In this document: positions 49,090-61,100 of the stretch, piece by piece
Layout of the letters: the number at the start of each line of letters is the position of its first letter
Numbering within the stretch: position 1 is the stretch's first letter
Assembly: GCA_016758965.1 (NCBI GenBank)
Contig: JAEPRB010000024.1
Coordinates: 124,001-188,000 of the forward strand
From: Circinella minor
Lineage: Eukaryota; Mucoromycota; Mucoromycetes; Mucorales; Lichtheimiaceae
DNA length: 64,000 bases
Direction of reading: 5' to 3'
Notes under the pieces: model-generated
What the model saw: only the letters and a program-made list of their open reading frames with translations
Databases searched by the model: none
What the model was told of the DNA's origin: nothing
Translations under genes and position numbers: made by a program

Positions 49090-49923
49090 TTAATCGCTAG
49101 GTTGATCATCATCTGAATCACCAGCGTCATCGTTGGCAATATCTGAATCATCCTATCAAAAACAAATGTCAATACAATTAATATTTTTTTTTATCTCACT
49201 GGTTCTTATTATTACTTACCATTTGATATGCAGCTGCACCTTGTTCTAATAATTCTTTAAGTTCTTTGTTTTGAGGATTTACCAGTAAAATTGGTGTGAG
49301 CTTGTTACGATTCTCAATGCTAAAAAAGATATCTTGACTATTAGTTTTCTCCATTTTATACTCCTTCTTAAAAAATAAACATACCTTGGATCGGCACCAG
49401 CCTCAAGCAAAAGCTCTACCATAGCAACTGCCATGGGAAGGTCCTCATCTTGATGTTGTACTGCTTTGTGCAATGGTGTATCTCCTTCAAGTCTATTTTT
49501 GACATCTATTTCAATGTCGTCGACATTGACAAGTAACTCTAAGCAACCAATAGAACCAGCCTTGGCACTAATAATTTTAAAAATCAACCACACACACACA
49601 CACGCACACACACACAAAATATATACATATATATATATATATTAATGTACACTGTTGCTTCTTTTTCATCGTCATCTTGCTTCCCGCATTACCTACGCGT
49701 AGTGAGCTGCTGTGTTACCGGCACCATCGACATAGTTGGGGTCACAACTTTCTTCTTTCAAAAGTTCTTCAAGCATATCTTCTTGATCATTCCGACACGT
49801 CGAAAGCATCAAATCATCTTTATAGTTCAATCTGGTTAGTTTAATTTAATTATAGAACTTATGATAAGAGTGGAAATAAGATGAAACAAACAACTTACTG
49901 TTAAGTGCACCTTCCTTGGTCAT
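49090..49923 (-). CDS. Ankyrin-repeat protein (Yar1-like size)
   Basis: Minus-strand gene with five short exons, from MTKEGALN at 49923 to the stop at 49090-49092. It holds about four ankyrin repeats: an N-terminal NDQEDMLEELLKEESCDPNY repeat with DGAGNTAAHYA, then GSIGCLELLVNVDDIEIDV, then GDTPLHKAVQHQDEDLPMAV with VELLLEAGADPR, then NRNKLTPILLVNPQ. It ends with an acidic tail (DDSDIANDDAGDSDDQPSD). The size of about 200 residues and the acidic tail are like Yar1, the chaperone of ribosomal protein uS3, but ankyrin proteins are many and this assignment is tentative. It converges on the DUF2408 gene. Confidence 0.8.
49588..49617. repeat. (CA)n microsatellite in an intron
   Basis: CA repeat with one interruption, followed by an AT repeat at 49625-49641, inside an intron of the ankyrin gene. 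Confidence 0.85.
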
Positions 49924-51302
49924 TTTGAATATGTATATATGTTTTATTAGGAAAAAAAGAAAATAAATAGCAGAAAAATCCGGCTAGATGCCTTGTGGGT
50001 GGTCGGTATTTCAGGTCCCTACCAATTATATTCCAGTTGTCAAATAACTCAACTTTGGGTAAAGTACTCTGGCCATTTGGATATCATTAGAACCAAATAT
50101 ACTGGGACACAGTTACAATATCTTTTATTTGTACATTGAATCGCTACAATTTACTTCGAACCGTTGTGCTCTTTTTCAGTACATCTACATAATAGACACT
50201 ATTGCATAATTCGACGTTTCAATTTTGCAGGAAAACAATATGTGGCGGGCAAATTATGTGACTCAATACAAGATCATATCACTGGAACATACGACGATCA
50301 ACAATGACTAACAACAATTATTAAGATATCATGCTCCTTATTTCGAAAACCTATCAAGTATTATTTTATTAAGTGGAATATCTATATAAATATATCTGTC
50401 GGAATACTATTAATGAAGATATACCATGAGAAAATGAAATAGTTATCAACGACGATCTATTTTGTTTCCAAATACAGACAATACTACTATAAATGGGATG
50501 TTTGTAAACTAACAATTTGAAGTTCAATGGTACTTAATATATTATATTTTATTTGCATTTTTCTTTAAAATTAGCCTATTCTTGGCATTGTGAAAAAAAT
50601 TCTTGTTCTAAAGCAATATCTTTTGATACTGTGCCTTAAAAACAAAATAAGGTCAATAAACAGTACGTAACTTTTTTCTTTATCATTCCAACATTAAGTA
50701 CTAATATGAAACAATTACGTATTGTCTAGAAGAAAGGATATTGTAGCAATAAGATGATAAAAGTTGTTACTGAAATCGCTTTATAAAAGAGACAAAAAGA
50801 ACGTATAATCTGCAGAGGTATTAAGTTGTTATTATTGTTTCAGATTATCCAAGCGGCTGTTTATAAACATCATTGTTGTATATATATATATATTATAATA
50901 AAGATACGTAAAAAGAATACGTAATAGTAAATTTTTAGAATCAGTGTTATTATTATCAAGTTGAGGAGAAGGATAAAATAGCTACACCGTACACAAGAGA
51001 AAGAAAAATAAGAAGGGAAGATCGAAACAAATATGAAGAAGAGAATAAAGGATATTCGAGGTGGGGACAGGTTAGATAAATAAGAAGGGGGGGGGGATTT
51101 TGGTCCTGGAAGTAAATACTTTTTAAGAATGGGGGAAAAAGTAAACTGGCAAGACAAAGGAAGAGAGAAAAAGAAAAACTATTTAGGACACTTTTTTTTT
51201 ATACTTTAATAAATATTACCTCAAGAGGCGATGAAACTACATACTAAACTTTTTTTGTTGATTGTTAAATATTGTATTTGTTGATTTCTTATATGTATCA
51301 TT
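49924..51302. other. Intergenic, no gene seen
   Basis: Promoter of the ankyrin gene on the left, then AT-rich sequence. At 51000-51170 there is a G/A-rich strand bias with a G9 run near 51090, inside the probable 3' flank of the chitin deacetylase gene. Open frames here are low complexity. Confidence 0.5.
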
Positions 51303-52957
51303 TTAGATCATCACAAAAGCAATGGTCATAAATAAGATACCAATTAGTATAATAGAAGGCATAGCGGATACTGATGTGGCAGCCCCAGGTAGTTGAGAGG
51401 CACCAGGAACAACACCAGAACCCGTTGCGGTACTTGCATTTTCATTCACTTTTTGATCAAAGTTAGGGAAAGTGATAACTTGTTCGACATAGGGGTGTGA
51501 GATGTTCATGCATGTTGCGACGTCTACAATATGTTTGTATGCGTTTTTGATTGCTGGATAATGTTGAATTGCAAAGTCCATAGTCATGTTATTGATTTCA
51601 TGACTCAAAACAATGTTGCCACTGTTGACAAAGCTACCATTCGAACCCATTGTAATGAAGTTTTGATAGTTTTGGTCGACAGTTTGAGGAGTTACGCCTG
51701 GAGTTGTACCAGCAGCCCAATCATCGGTATCAAGATTCCAAAGAATGGCAGTAAAACCAAGTTGACTAGCAACCCAACGTACTCGATCATCAATATCTCC
51801 CAAAGCCTAAAAACGATTTTAGTTAAAATAGCTCGGTTATTAGTTTATATAATAATATTCTTTACTTCTCGGCTTTTTTTAATACCCACGAAACTTTTCT
51901 CACTGTGTCAATCTTAATTTTTTTCTTTAACCCCCCCTTTTCTTGTTCCTAAATATTTCTCCTCAAAAGGAGAATCTTTAAACGTGGATATTGAAAAAAA
52001 ATATTTATACTACTTACTGGACGCCAGTAGAGAGGAGTAATACCTGTGACGTACTTGATAGCTTTAGCTGTATAGTACAATTCCGCAAGAACCTCCTGGT
52101 TACTCAATGTAGTCATCATTTTGTGAGACCAAGTGTGTCCCGCAATATGATGTCCATCCTTGACACCTCGCAAAGCACCATAAGGCCAGTTGAGTACATT
52201 TGAACCAATATAGAACATAGAAGCTTGTTGATTGTTTTGTTGTAAAAATTCATAAAAAGCATTGTGTGAACAATTTGGTCCGTCATCAAATGTCTATTTT
52301 TTTTCTTGTTGGTTAATATGGGTTTAAATTTTTATATGCATATATACTACTACATAAGATATACACACACCATAATAATTACATACAAAGCAAGAAAAAA
52401 AAGGAGTAATAGAAAATAAAACGATTCGATAAAAAGGGAGATATTTCTTAAATTCAAAAAGAAAACAAAATGCGATAACTAATAAAAAAAACACTTACAA
52501 GACCCCAGGTCCCAGGTTCAGGACAGTTAACAATATCAGCATTGCAACCTTGATGTTTGGGTTTTGTACATTGACTTGACGACCACCAACAATCAGGATC
52601 ATTGACTGTATCATAACCTGTCATGTCCAAACCACCAGTAGCGGATGCTTTACGGACAGCAATGTTGGGAGCGCTTGCCCAATCTATCGAATTGTACAAG
52701 TCTTGGAATTCTTGTGAGGTGTTCATATTATTACTAGTAGCAATATCCCAGATTGTTGGCCATTCAGCGGGATTGACGGTGTATTCAGAGTTATAATAAG
52801 CACATTCTGTTGCAACATCATTAGACGTTGTTTGAGGAATGTCAGGAATTGAAATCTTTGATGGATCCGTCTTTGTGGTTGTATAATTCGTTTTAACATC
52901 GGCTTGTACTAACACAAATGTAAAGACAAATAATAGAGTGAGGTAGTAATAAATCAT
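51303..52957 (-). CDS. GPI-anchored chitin deacetylase (NodB, CE4)
   Basis: Three exons (about 52957-52502, 52294-52018, 51807-51303) encode about 412 residues. The chosen start gives a signal peptide, MIYYYLTLLFVFTFVLVQA; an upstream in-frame extension to 53050 overlaps the TATA region and is unlikely. CE4 motifs are complete: TFDDGPNCSHN (motif 1, catalytic Asp pair), HTWSHKMMTTL (motif 2, metal His pair), RPALGDIDDRVRW (motif 3), and later LSHEI (motif 5 His). A Ser/Thr/Ala/Gly-rich stalk and a hydrophobic end indicate GPI anchoring. The enzyme converts chitin to chitosan, the hallmark wall polymer of Mucorales, at the plasma membrane or wall. Confidence 0.95.
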
Positions 52958-53050
52958 CTTTGAAAGAGAAGAACTTCTAAGAGAAAAAAAGGGGGAAGAT
53001 AAGATTGAAAGAAAGAAAGAAACAGAAGGGAAAATTAGTTGCTCTCTCAA

Positions 53051-53060
53051 AATTTATATA
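53051..53060 (-). promoter_or_regulatory. TATA box of the chitin deacetylase gene
   Basis: On the minus strand TATATAAATT lies about 100 bp upstream of the ATG at 52957. The position supports the shorter start and a regulated promoter. Confidence 0.6.
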
Positions 53061-53881
53061 CCAGGCAAGGAGAAACTTTTACTTTGCCTATCACGTAGAG
53101 AAGGAATCTATAATCTCAGTGGTTTTTTTTATTTTACTTTTCCTCTTTACTCTATTTTTTTATATCTATGTTCAGTAAAGATATCTCCTTTCTGGGATGT
53201 ATTTTTTGGAGCTAACTGTTTACTGATAAAAAGGACATTTGTAGTATCAAATTGAGCTTTTAAGTTTATAGAAAAATATACTCTATAATTAGCATAACAA
53301 TCCATGTTTGTTTGTTGTCACTAGAGTGAAATGAAAAAATTGAAAGATCTACACACAAAACTTAAGCAGCTAATAGCACAAAATCTAATAAAAAATAATA
53401 ATAAAGTTTTATATGATCACCATGCCGCGAATAGAATTTGGCGTTTTTTAATATATTATAAAATCTTACCCTTTGTTATCACGACTACATCTAGTAAGTT
53501 TTTTTATTACATGGTGACTCGCTTTATCTATATATCTCCTTGACAGCCACATCTTGAAATATAAATAACTAAGGTGACACTATCAAGTGGTAAGACAAGA
53601 GGGTTTTTTTAATTCCGTAATACAAAAATGGTGCTGGGCCCACTAGTGTTATGTAGGAGGCAGTGTAAGAATATGTTTCTATTGTGATTATCAAATTTTC
53701 GGAAAACCAGCCGACGAGGGTATGATCGTGTATGTAATGAATTATAAACATGAAAGTAAGAAATAGCAAAATCAAAAAATAAACAAATATGCAGCTAAAT
53801 TCGGGGAGAGAAGAAAAAGTATAAACGAGAGGGTGTGTATAAATAATATGTATAGAAAAAAGAAAAGTTTATAGATCATTA
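53061..53881. other. Intergenic, no gene seen
   Basis: Upstream region of the chitin deacetylase gene and 3' flank of the zinc-ribbon gene. A 70-codon plus-strand frame at 53331-53543 is AT-driven and not supported. Confidence 0.5.
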
Positions 53882-54467
53882 TCATAAATACGTTTTTTTC
53901 AAGGCAGCACCACATTTTGAACAACTAGTATCATTAGTTTGTTTAACAAATAGTCCACATTCAACACACCATTCATGGTCCATCAATTCCAATAGTTCCG
54001 GCTGTGGAGTAAACCCCGTCCGTCTCATCCATGCTGAAGAAGGTGGTCGGAGTGGTGGTAAGTTATTTCCAGTGCTATATAAATATTCGTTTTGATGTCC
54101 TTGTTTGTCACTCTCGAGAATATCTGAGCCTGTTCGTGAGTAAGTTTCCCGTAATGGTGTGAATAAAAAACCACAAACAAGGCATGTTAGTTCTTCAGTT
54201 GTCGATGATGACGCTGGCGTCGAGGTTTGATGTTGTTTTCTTGGAATACAGCAATAAGAGAATAGCCGACTCAGGAATCTGTGTCGAGTTTTATTATTTT
54301 TGTTTACAGCCACGGCATCTTCATGGCAAGCTGGACAGTAGGTACCAGTAGGTATAATGGTATTATTAGTTGTTTCGTTTGATTCTGGCAGGAAGATAAT
54401 TAATCAATAACTGTTTTTTCATACCCTTATCTTTTTTAGTAGTTGTCAACTAACCTTGAAACCGCAT
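53882..54467 (-). CDS. Small multi-zinc-ribbon protein, unknown
   Basis: Two exons: a five-residue start (MRFQ plus a split codon, 54467-54455) and a main exon ending with the TGA at 53884-53882. The second exon starts ESNETTNNTIIPTGTYCPAC, and this first Cys pair is supported by the splice join. Four CxxC-type pairs follow one another: CPAC, CLVC, CVEC and CSKC, suggesting two zinc ribbons. Between them are a basic segment (RFLSRLFSYCCIPRKQ) and a disordered stretch. The C-terminal part, DHEWCVECGLFVKQ then CSKCGAALKKTYL, is a typical treble-clef or ribbon end. Not recognised as a named family. Confidence 0.7.
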
Positions 54468-57400
54468 TGTAATATGTTTTAGCGGAAAAGGGAGGGAAAA
54501 GAAGGCTCTGGGCACACGAAAAGGAGTGGGGGAGAATTATCCAGTGTTCAAAATTCCGGAGGAGGGCAGTCGGTGTAACCAGGCCCCGGAAAAAAAATGA
54601 GGGCCACGTTTCGCATACATATAATCAAACTATCTTTAAATAGCTCATGAGGCTAAAGGTAGTTGAATTAGTATTTAGATTATTATATTAACTTCAACAT
54701 CACTTGTCCGCGGTTTAACCATTACGTAAATAAAAAAAAGTACATATAAGTAGGCTTTCTTGATTTAAAATAGACGAATACCCATTATCCTGATAAGTAA
54801 AAAAAAATATGTGTGACAATAATGATAAGCCAAGCCTCCTAGCTAATAATGGATTTGTTGTCTTGCTCGTCGTCATGCAAGATTGGAACAATGTATTTAT
54901 GAAAAAATCATTTATATACAGTACGTAGTCGAATTACGCACAGTGTAAAAAAAGACAAATATTTATGTTATAAATTGTTTATATACATTATTATTGGTTG
55001 AGGCAATATATTTTCATTCTACTATTATTACAATTAAACTGTTGTGATAGCAAGAATATACACAACATCCTTGTATTAGCAATAAAGTTTACAAAAATAG
55101 TCTGTCTAGGTTGCATGTAGAGTTTTTTAGTACCTCTGTATCATTCGCCACATAAAAAAAAAAAAGCTTTTCATGTACCACATGGGCATGATGATAATGC
55201 TATTTTTATATTACATTTAAGAGCGTTGAACAGCTGTTTCCAATGCAGAATTTTATACTTCAATAAATCTTGCTGCCAGATCAAATATAATAATACGTAG
55301 CACCGAAACAAATAAAAATTACCAGAACTTTACTATCTTCTGTAATTATTTATTTTATTAACATTGCTTACTTTGTCATTTTGGAATTTAGAACAGTCAG
55401 GAGAAAGAAAAAAACAAAGTAATGTAATCTAATAGTAAAGGATCACCATATATTAAGCTGATTTGATATTGTTATATGATATTTAGTATGTGTATAAAAT
55501 CAAAAAGATACTCATAAGACTTCGAAAAACAAAATCTTACAATATATATATTTTTTATAGCCTAAATTGAAGAAAAGACTATTATTCAGAAAAGTTTTCG
55601 GTGGACCCTAATCCGATTACTTCTAGGTGTTCTCGTTCTGAAAAATTGAGACACGACCTTTGCTTACGGCCGCAAAAGTTAGTCAGTATTTTGATATGAT
55701 GCATGACACCTTTATAATTACTTTTCAATGCGTATTTTATTGATAAGTCATTCACTTTTTATAAGCAGCATTTTTACGTCATTATACCATATCTCGACAT
55801 GTATGTACTTTATCTAAAACTATTATCTTATCTGATTATTAGCATTTTCAACTTTGTTCAATTAATTATAGTATCATATGTTATAAATTATACAAAGATA
55901 TGATTCAAGTCTAAATAAGCCACGAACTGTATTATTAAAAAAAAAGGCTTCAAACCTGCAAATGATTATTGTATGAGTTTATCTAGAGCTGAAAACTATT
56001 TAGCATCTTGGTGCATAGAAAGTAACTTTTATTTATTAATTCATAGAAGAAGTGTTCAACCGATTTTATACGTAAGTATCTTATCTTGACTTGCATGGTA
56101 GGCTCCAAGACCATATAACGGATGTTGATAATAATAGGGCTGTATAGAACAAGTTGTCAAGATGAGAGGAAGAGTTCGAGCTGAATTGAAAGAGCTATTT
56201 AAAGATAAATTATTTTACACAAAAAAGACCTTAACAAACTTCTAGCCTTTTAACAAACACAACAAATATACTTACTCACACACTAAACAAGCAAAAACAT
56301 AAACACAAACACATACAAGAATTTTTTTTGGTGCGAGAACTTACCATGAAATATAAAGTGTTCTATCTTTATAGTTATATTTATTTTTTCATCACGACAT
56401 TTTAGACAAAAATCTGTTTTTTACGAATGTTGATATATACTGTACATTTTATTACGTCTAAAGCTCTCAAGACAGCTACGTAGCACTATACTCAAGGTTC
56501 CTTTATTACAAGTTCCCCTGGACAGTTTCCTAGTGCTACTCAAACCTTGTGGTGTTGCAACGTTCTCCTCAATTTTTTTTTTAAAAAAAAGAACTTTCAT
56601 GTAGCACCATTGTTGGCAGAGGCCGTCTACAAGGAGCCATATAAAAAAATGAAGGAATAAATGAAGATATAAAGTCCAGGTTGGTGTACATGGATAAGAA
56701 AAGGCATTGACTTGTGATATTTGGTAAGGAATATACGTATCTTTGTTATTTTTTTAACATACCTGCTAATCAATGTACAAGAAAGCAAGATTTCTCATCA
56801 AAAAGCACTTTCTTACATGTCAAATATTCATTTGGGCGGCTTCTTTTAGTTTACTTATAGTAAGCTAATATATATTGAGATATTGTGAATTTGAAGTAGT
56901 ACTATATTACTAATAGTAGTGTTATTATGATTACGTATTTATAATAGTTGCGTTATAATAAACTTGTTACTGATTTTTATTCTTTTGTAAAAATTGGGAA
57001 TACATGATAAAATACATGCTAGACCTATAATAAAAACAAACATAAGTTAAGCTTTTAATATAGGTATCAAGTATATTCACAACAAGCTTCTCGTTCGTGG
57101 AAAATGGGCAAGGACAGACATTCTCTCTTGACAACTGTTATAAGCTTTAGATGCCCGCTAAAAGTCACTTATTGGTTTGGCAATCAAAGGCAAACATAAT
57201 GGTGAAAATTGAGTTACTTATTTATTTATATCACGGTAGTACTGTAGGTGACGATCATGCTAGATTACAACTTTACACAAATATATTTAACGAGAGGAGA
57301 ATAGGAAACAGAATAGCGTGTACGCTTCATGAAATATTTCCGTCCTCCACTCATTGGAGCATGAGAGAAGTTTATCATCTATTCTTTATATTATAGGAAG

Positions 57401-58128
57401 AGAAGAGCTTTTGAATTTGCCCGAGCATTATTTTGTATTATTGACAAAACGTAGACAACATGCTATAGTGGTACTGAATACTAGTAAATCCCATTACGTA
57501 GAACGGTGATAGACTACTTTTCTTGAGTACTAGTACTTTGATTTCAATAGGGTGTTGCTCATCATCTTACATTTTTTAATTTTTCTTACGTATCCACATC
57601 ATGTTTTCCGTCATCAGTAGTAACTTACTGTTGCACCAGAAGAACACATACACATACATAGTGCATATATTGCTGTTACCTTTTTCCTCGTTGCTTTCAC
57701 ATACTTTATAGACTACTCAGAAACCATTACGTATGCATAAAATACAGTACCACGTTTACACTGATGTTGACGCAATAACCACATATATCATAAATATAAA
57801 TCTATACAGGTATATAATGTCGTTTATTACAACGAGTCAACAAGATAAGCTTTACAGTCGTATATAATAAAAATGAAGCCTCTTGGAATTGAAGCATATC
57901 AGTAAATAGATATATATCATAATTTTTACTCTTATATCAAATGCTGATGTTCAACCCATATTCCCAAACAGCCAATCTTACTTGTCGCAAATATCAAATT
58001 ACATTTATTTCATATATCAACAATATATTAGCTACTTAACCCACTGTTTTTTTTTTCTGTTTAATGTTATAAAACATACTACGGGTTGCTAGAATCATTA
58101 TGAAGATAATCAATTAATAATACAAGTA
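54468..58128. other. Large gene-poor AT-rich region
   Basis: About 3.7 kb without a supported gene. An 81-codon frame at 57151-57396 has a fairly balanced composition but no ATG context, introns or family resemblance. TACGTA-like words recur, as in the 38.5-47 kb region. No tRNA or transposase motif was recognised. Confidence 0.45.
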
Positions 58129-61100
58129 CTATTTTGGCGAGAATTCCAAAATGACATGAATTTCCCCACTACCAACTGGATCTAATAGGAGCCAGCGATC
58201 TGTTTGTGCTTGATTTGCACGAATAAGGTCCCAAACGTTCCATCGGCTAACACCCAAGTCCACTGATCGACTGAACCGATTAAAATCTTTTATCTTGAAT
58301 TGAATCGATGTAGGTTGGTCAGTTACTTCGTGAGTAAACTCTTCATCCCTGAGTGAAAAAAAAACATAAAATATCATATTAGTTTTATACTTCAAAAAAA
58401 ATGTTTGCTTTTGTTGATGTTACCATGTTGGTGCCAAAGTCTTGGATATTGTTTTAGTTTTATGAACTTGCTGACCGTTAATTCGTACACGAACGTACGG
58501 GTCACTTGTTCCTGACTTGTCAACACCTTGTAGTCCCCGAGCTTCAATAATTTTAACAGTTAATATACCAACAGCACCAGTAGTATCAGACAAATGTTTT
58601 CCATCATCAATTGTTGTAGCTATTGATGCTAGATCTGTACTGCTTCGTTTGAGTATACCTGATCCTGCTTCTGATACTGTTCGACTATGCATACCATCAC
58701 CTTCACTAAGAGCTAAACTTGACATTGATTTCATTGGTTTTGGTCCACTAGCAATTTCTCCTAACCCACCACTTGATGTGGATGACATGCTGGTGTTGGT
58801 TCCAATTCGTGTTGTACTACCCAGGACGGATGTTTGCGTTTTTCTCTTTACAAGTAGTTGTGGTTGCCATAAGAAGCGGACACGAATGCTCCCTGTCACA
58901 CCAGCAACACCATCCAATGGAATATTAACGTCTTTTGATGCAAAACTTTCGACCATGTCACCACGAAGAGTGATACCACCGGAGCCTAAAGTGAGAGTAC
59001 AGTGGAAGAATGAGTAAACTACGAATATTATTAAAATATTCAATCAATAAACTGTTACCAATAGGTTCATCGCCTTGAATTTGGTTCCAATCAAACACTT
59101 CAATACGGAAGCTTGCAGTAACGCGCGAGTTCTAAAATACAAAAGAAATGTGTTTAATAATTTTTCTTATATTTTTATTCAGCACTCTATATATTTCAAT
59201 ACTAACTATTGGGACGGTAAATTGTTCATTTTTCCACACGGGGTTCAATGTCTTTTTCATAACTTGACTCTTATGTACACGTTCCCCATTGACGGTGAAT
59301 ACAACATATGGATCACTCGTGCCTGAAAAATGTATATCCGTTATCATCCATTTGTTTTACTTATTTTTCACTCACTCACTGTGCACACCTCTTACCCGAT
59401 TTATCTGCAGCCATGAGGTCTATACCGCGAATCAAACTAGCTGTTAATGTACCTTGATCTATAGAAAAATATATAAACAAAATTTATAAACAAATAATAT
59501 ATTTTATGCTCATGTATTTGCAGAATAAATAATAGTTTTTCTCTACAACTTACTATCAATGCTTTCGTCAGGGCTAAGTACAAAAGTGCTCATGGGTATA
59601 TAATCGAAACTGAGGCGAATACGTCCCTGAGTTTCGCCACCACCAAAAAGACTAAACCAATCACTGGTATCATCCTCCTCATCCTGCTGTTCACGTCGTT
59701 TGTTCTGTATATGACGAATAATACCCTTGGTGCCATCAATCCAATAACCAAGCTTTGTATCATCTTTTTCATCCGCTGTAGCAGGTTTCACTTCAATAGC
59801 TACTCGAGAAATATCAGTTTCCTTGATAAATACATCTGTCATTTCACCAAATGCAAGTCTACGACCCTTTAATCTTGCCGTCTTATATTGCGGAAGAAGA
59901 GCGTCTGCGACTACTTGACAATAAGCATAAACATGTCGTGAAAATTCTACTTCATGAATCTTAATACGTAAGACTCCTGAGGAATATGCTGCAATATCTA
60001 TTAAATCATCGGGCGTATACTTGATATATCCTCCATGAAGGTCTTGAAGTGGTAAATCTTGTTCATTTTCATCAAACTCTTTGTTTTGCTCTTGAACATT
60101 TTGTTCAGGAGCTGTAGTGGCTGCATCCGAAGTATCTTGCTCTTCTGATTGATCTGGATCACTATTTTGAAGTAATTGTCGAGATTTTGGCAGAGCCAGA
60201 GTGGGATGAAATTCTGCTCTATAACGTAATTCACCCTTTCCGGGTCGACGATCGGTGGATCTAAGTAAAGTCCATCTATTTTGTATCAAACGAAGTCTTG
60301 TGTTAATATTAAAATTTATAGTAAAGAGCAACATTCTGAAATACTTGTAGCACAAATATTGATTATGTAATACGTAACTGGTCAATTATAGCATTGGTTG
60401 CTTCATACCACTTGTCTGGATCTTCACTTTGATCTCCAACACGGAGCTGGACAAGATTCTTTAAAGCAAGCTCAACTAAACCAAGTGATTTGTCTCGACT
60501 TTTGGCATTCCAATCCATAACTTCAAGCACAAGATCTTCTTTGGGTGAATGAACCGGTACATAGAGTGTCTCGCCCCATTCAGGTGAAAGATTGTTGTCA
60601 ATAATACTTGTACGCTCACGGATTTGATGGCCCGACAATACACGGACGTAAGGATCAGATTTGCCAGATGCGACATTTTCAACATTGCGCAAGTCCCGTG
60701 CTTCCCAAAATGTAAGACGCATTACACCAATCGGCGGTGCTGGTGCAAAAAACGAAACGAAGCGTAACATTATCATTAGCCTTTGTAAAATACACATTAT
60801 ATATTGATACATTATCTTTTGTATTGCTTACCATCATATCCATGACCACCAATTCCATCTCGAAGTCCTGGCATAATAACTGGTTTCCATTGTGCGCTCA
60901 ATCGAACGTTTCCAACTGGTTCGTCATTCATAGTAAGCGGCCACCATCCTTCATTTTCTTCTTGGAACTTGAGCATTTCGTCCAAGTGAGCAGACCAAGC
61001 ACCCAAGAGAACATCTTTATGTACTGTACTACGATCTTTGACTTCCACACGCACAAATACTTCACTCTTATCCAAGATGGCTGTTTCACCAGATATTTCA

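Noticed and set aside
52958..53050. N-terminal extension of chitin deacetylase
   Set aside because: The shorter start gives a clean signal peptide, and the extension overlaps the region next to the TATA box.
57151..57396. 81-codon plus-strand frame in the right-hand gene desert
   Set aside because: Isolated, without motif, signal or splice support.
58517..59017. Plus-strand 166-codon frame
   Set aside because: It lies wholly opposite tricalbin C2-domain coding sequence and has no family resemblance.
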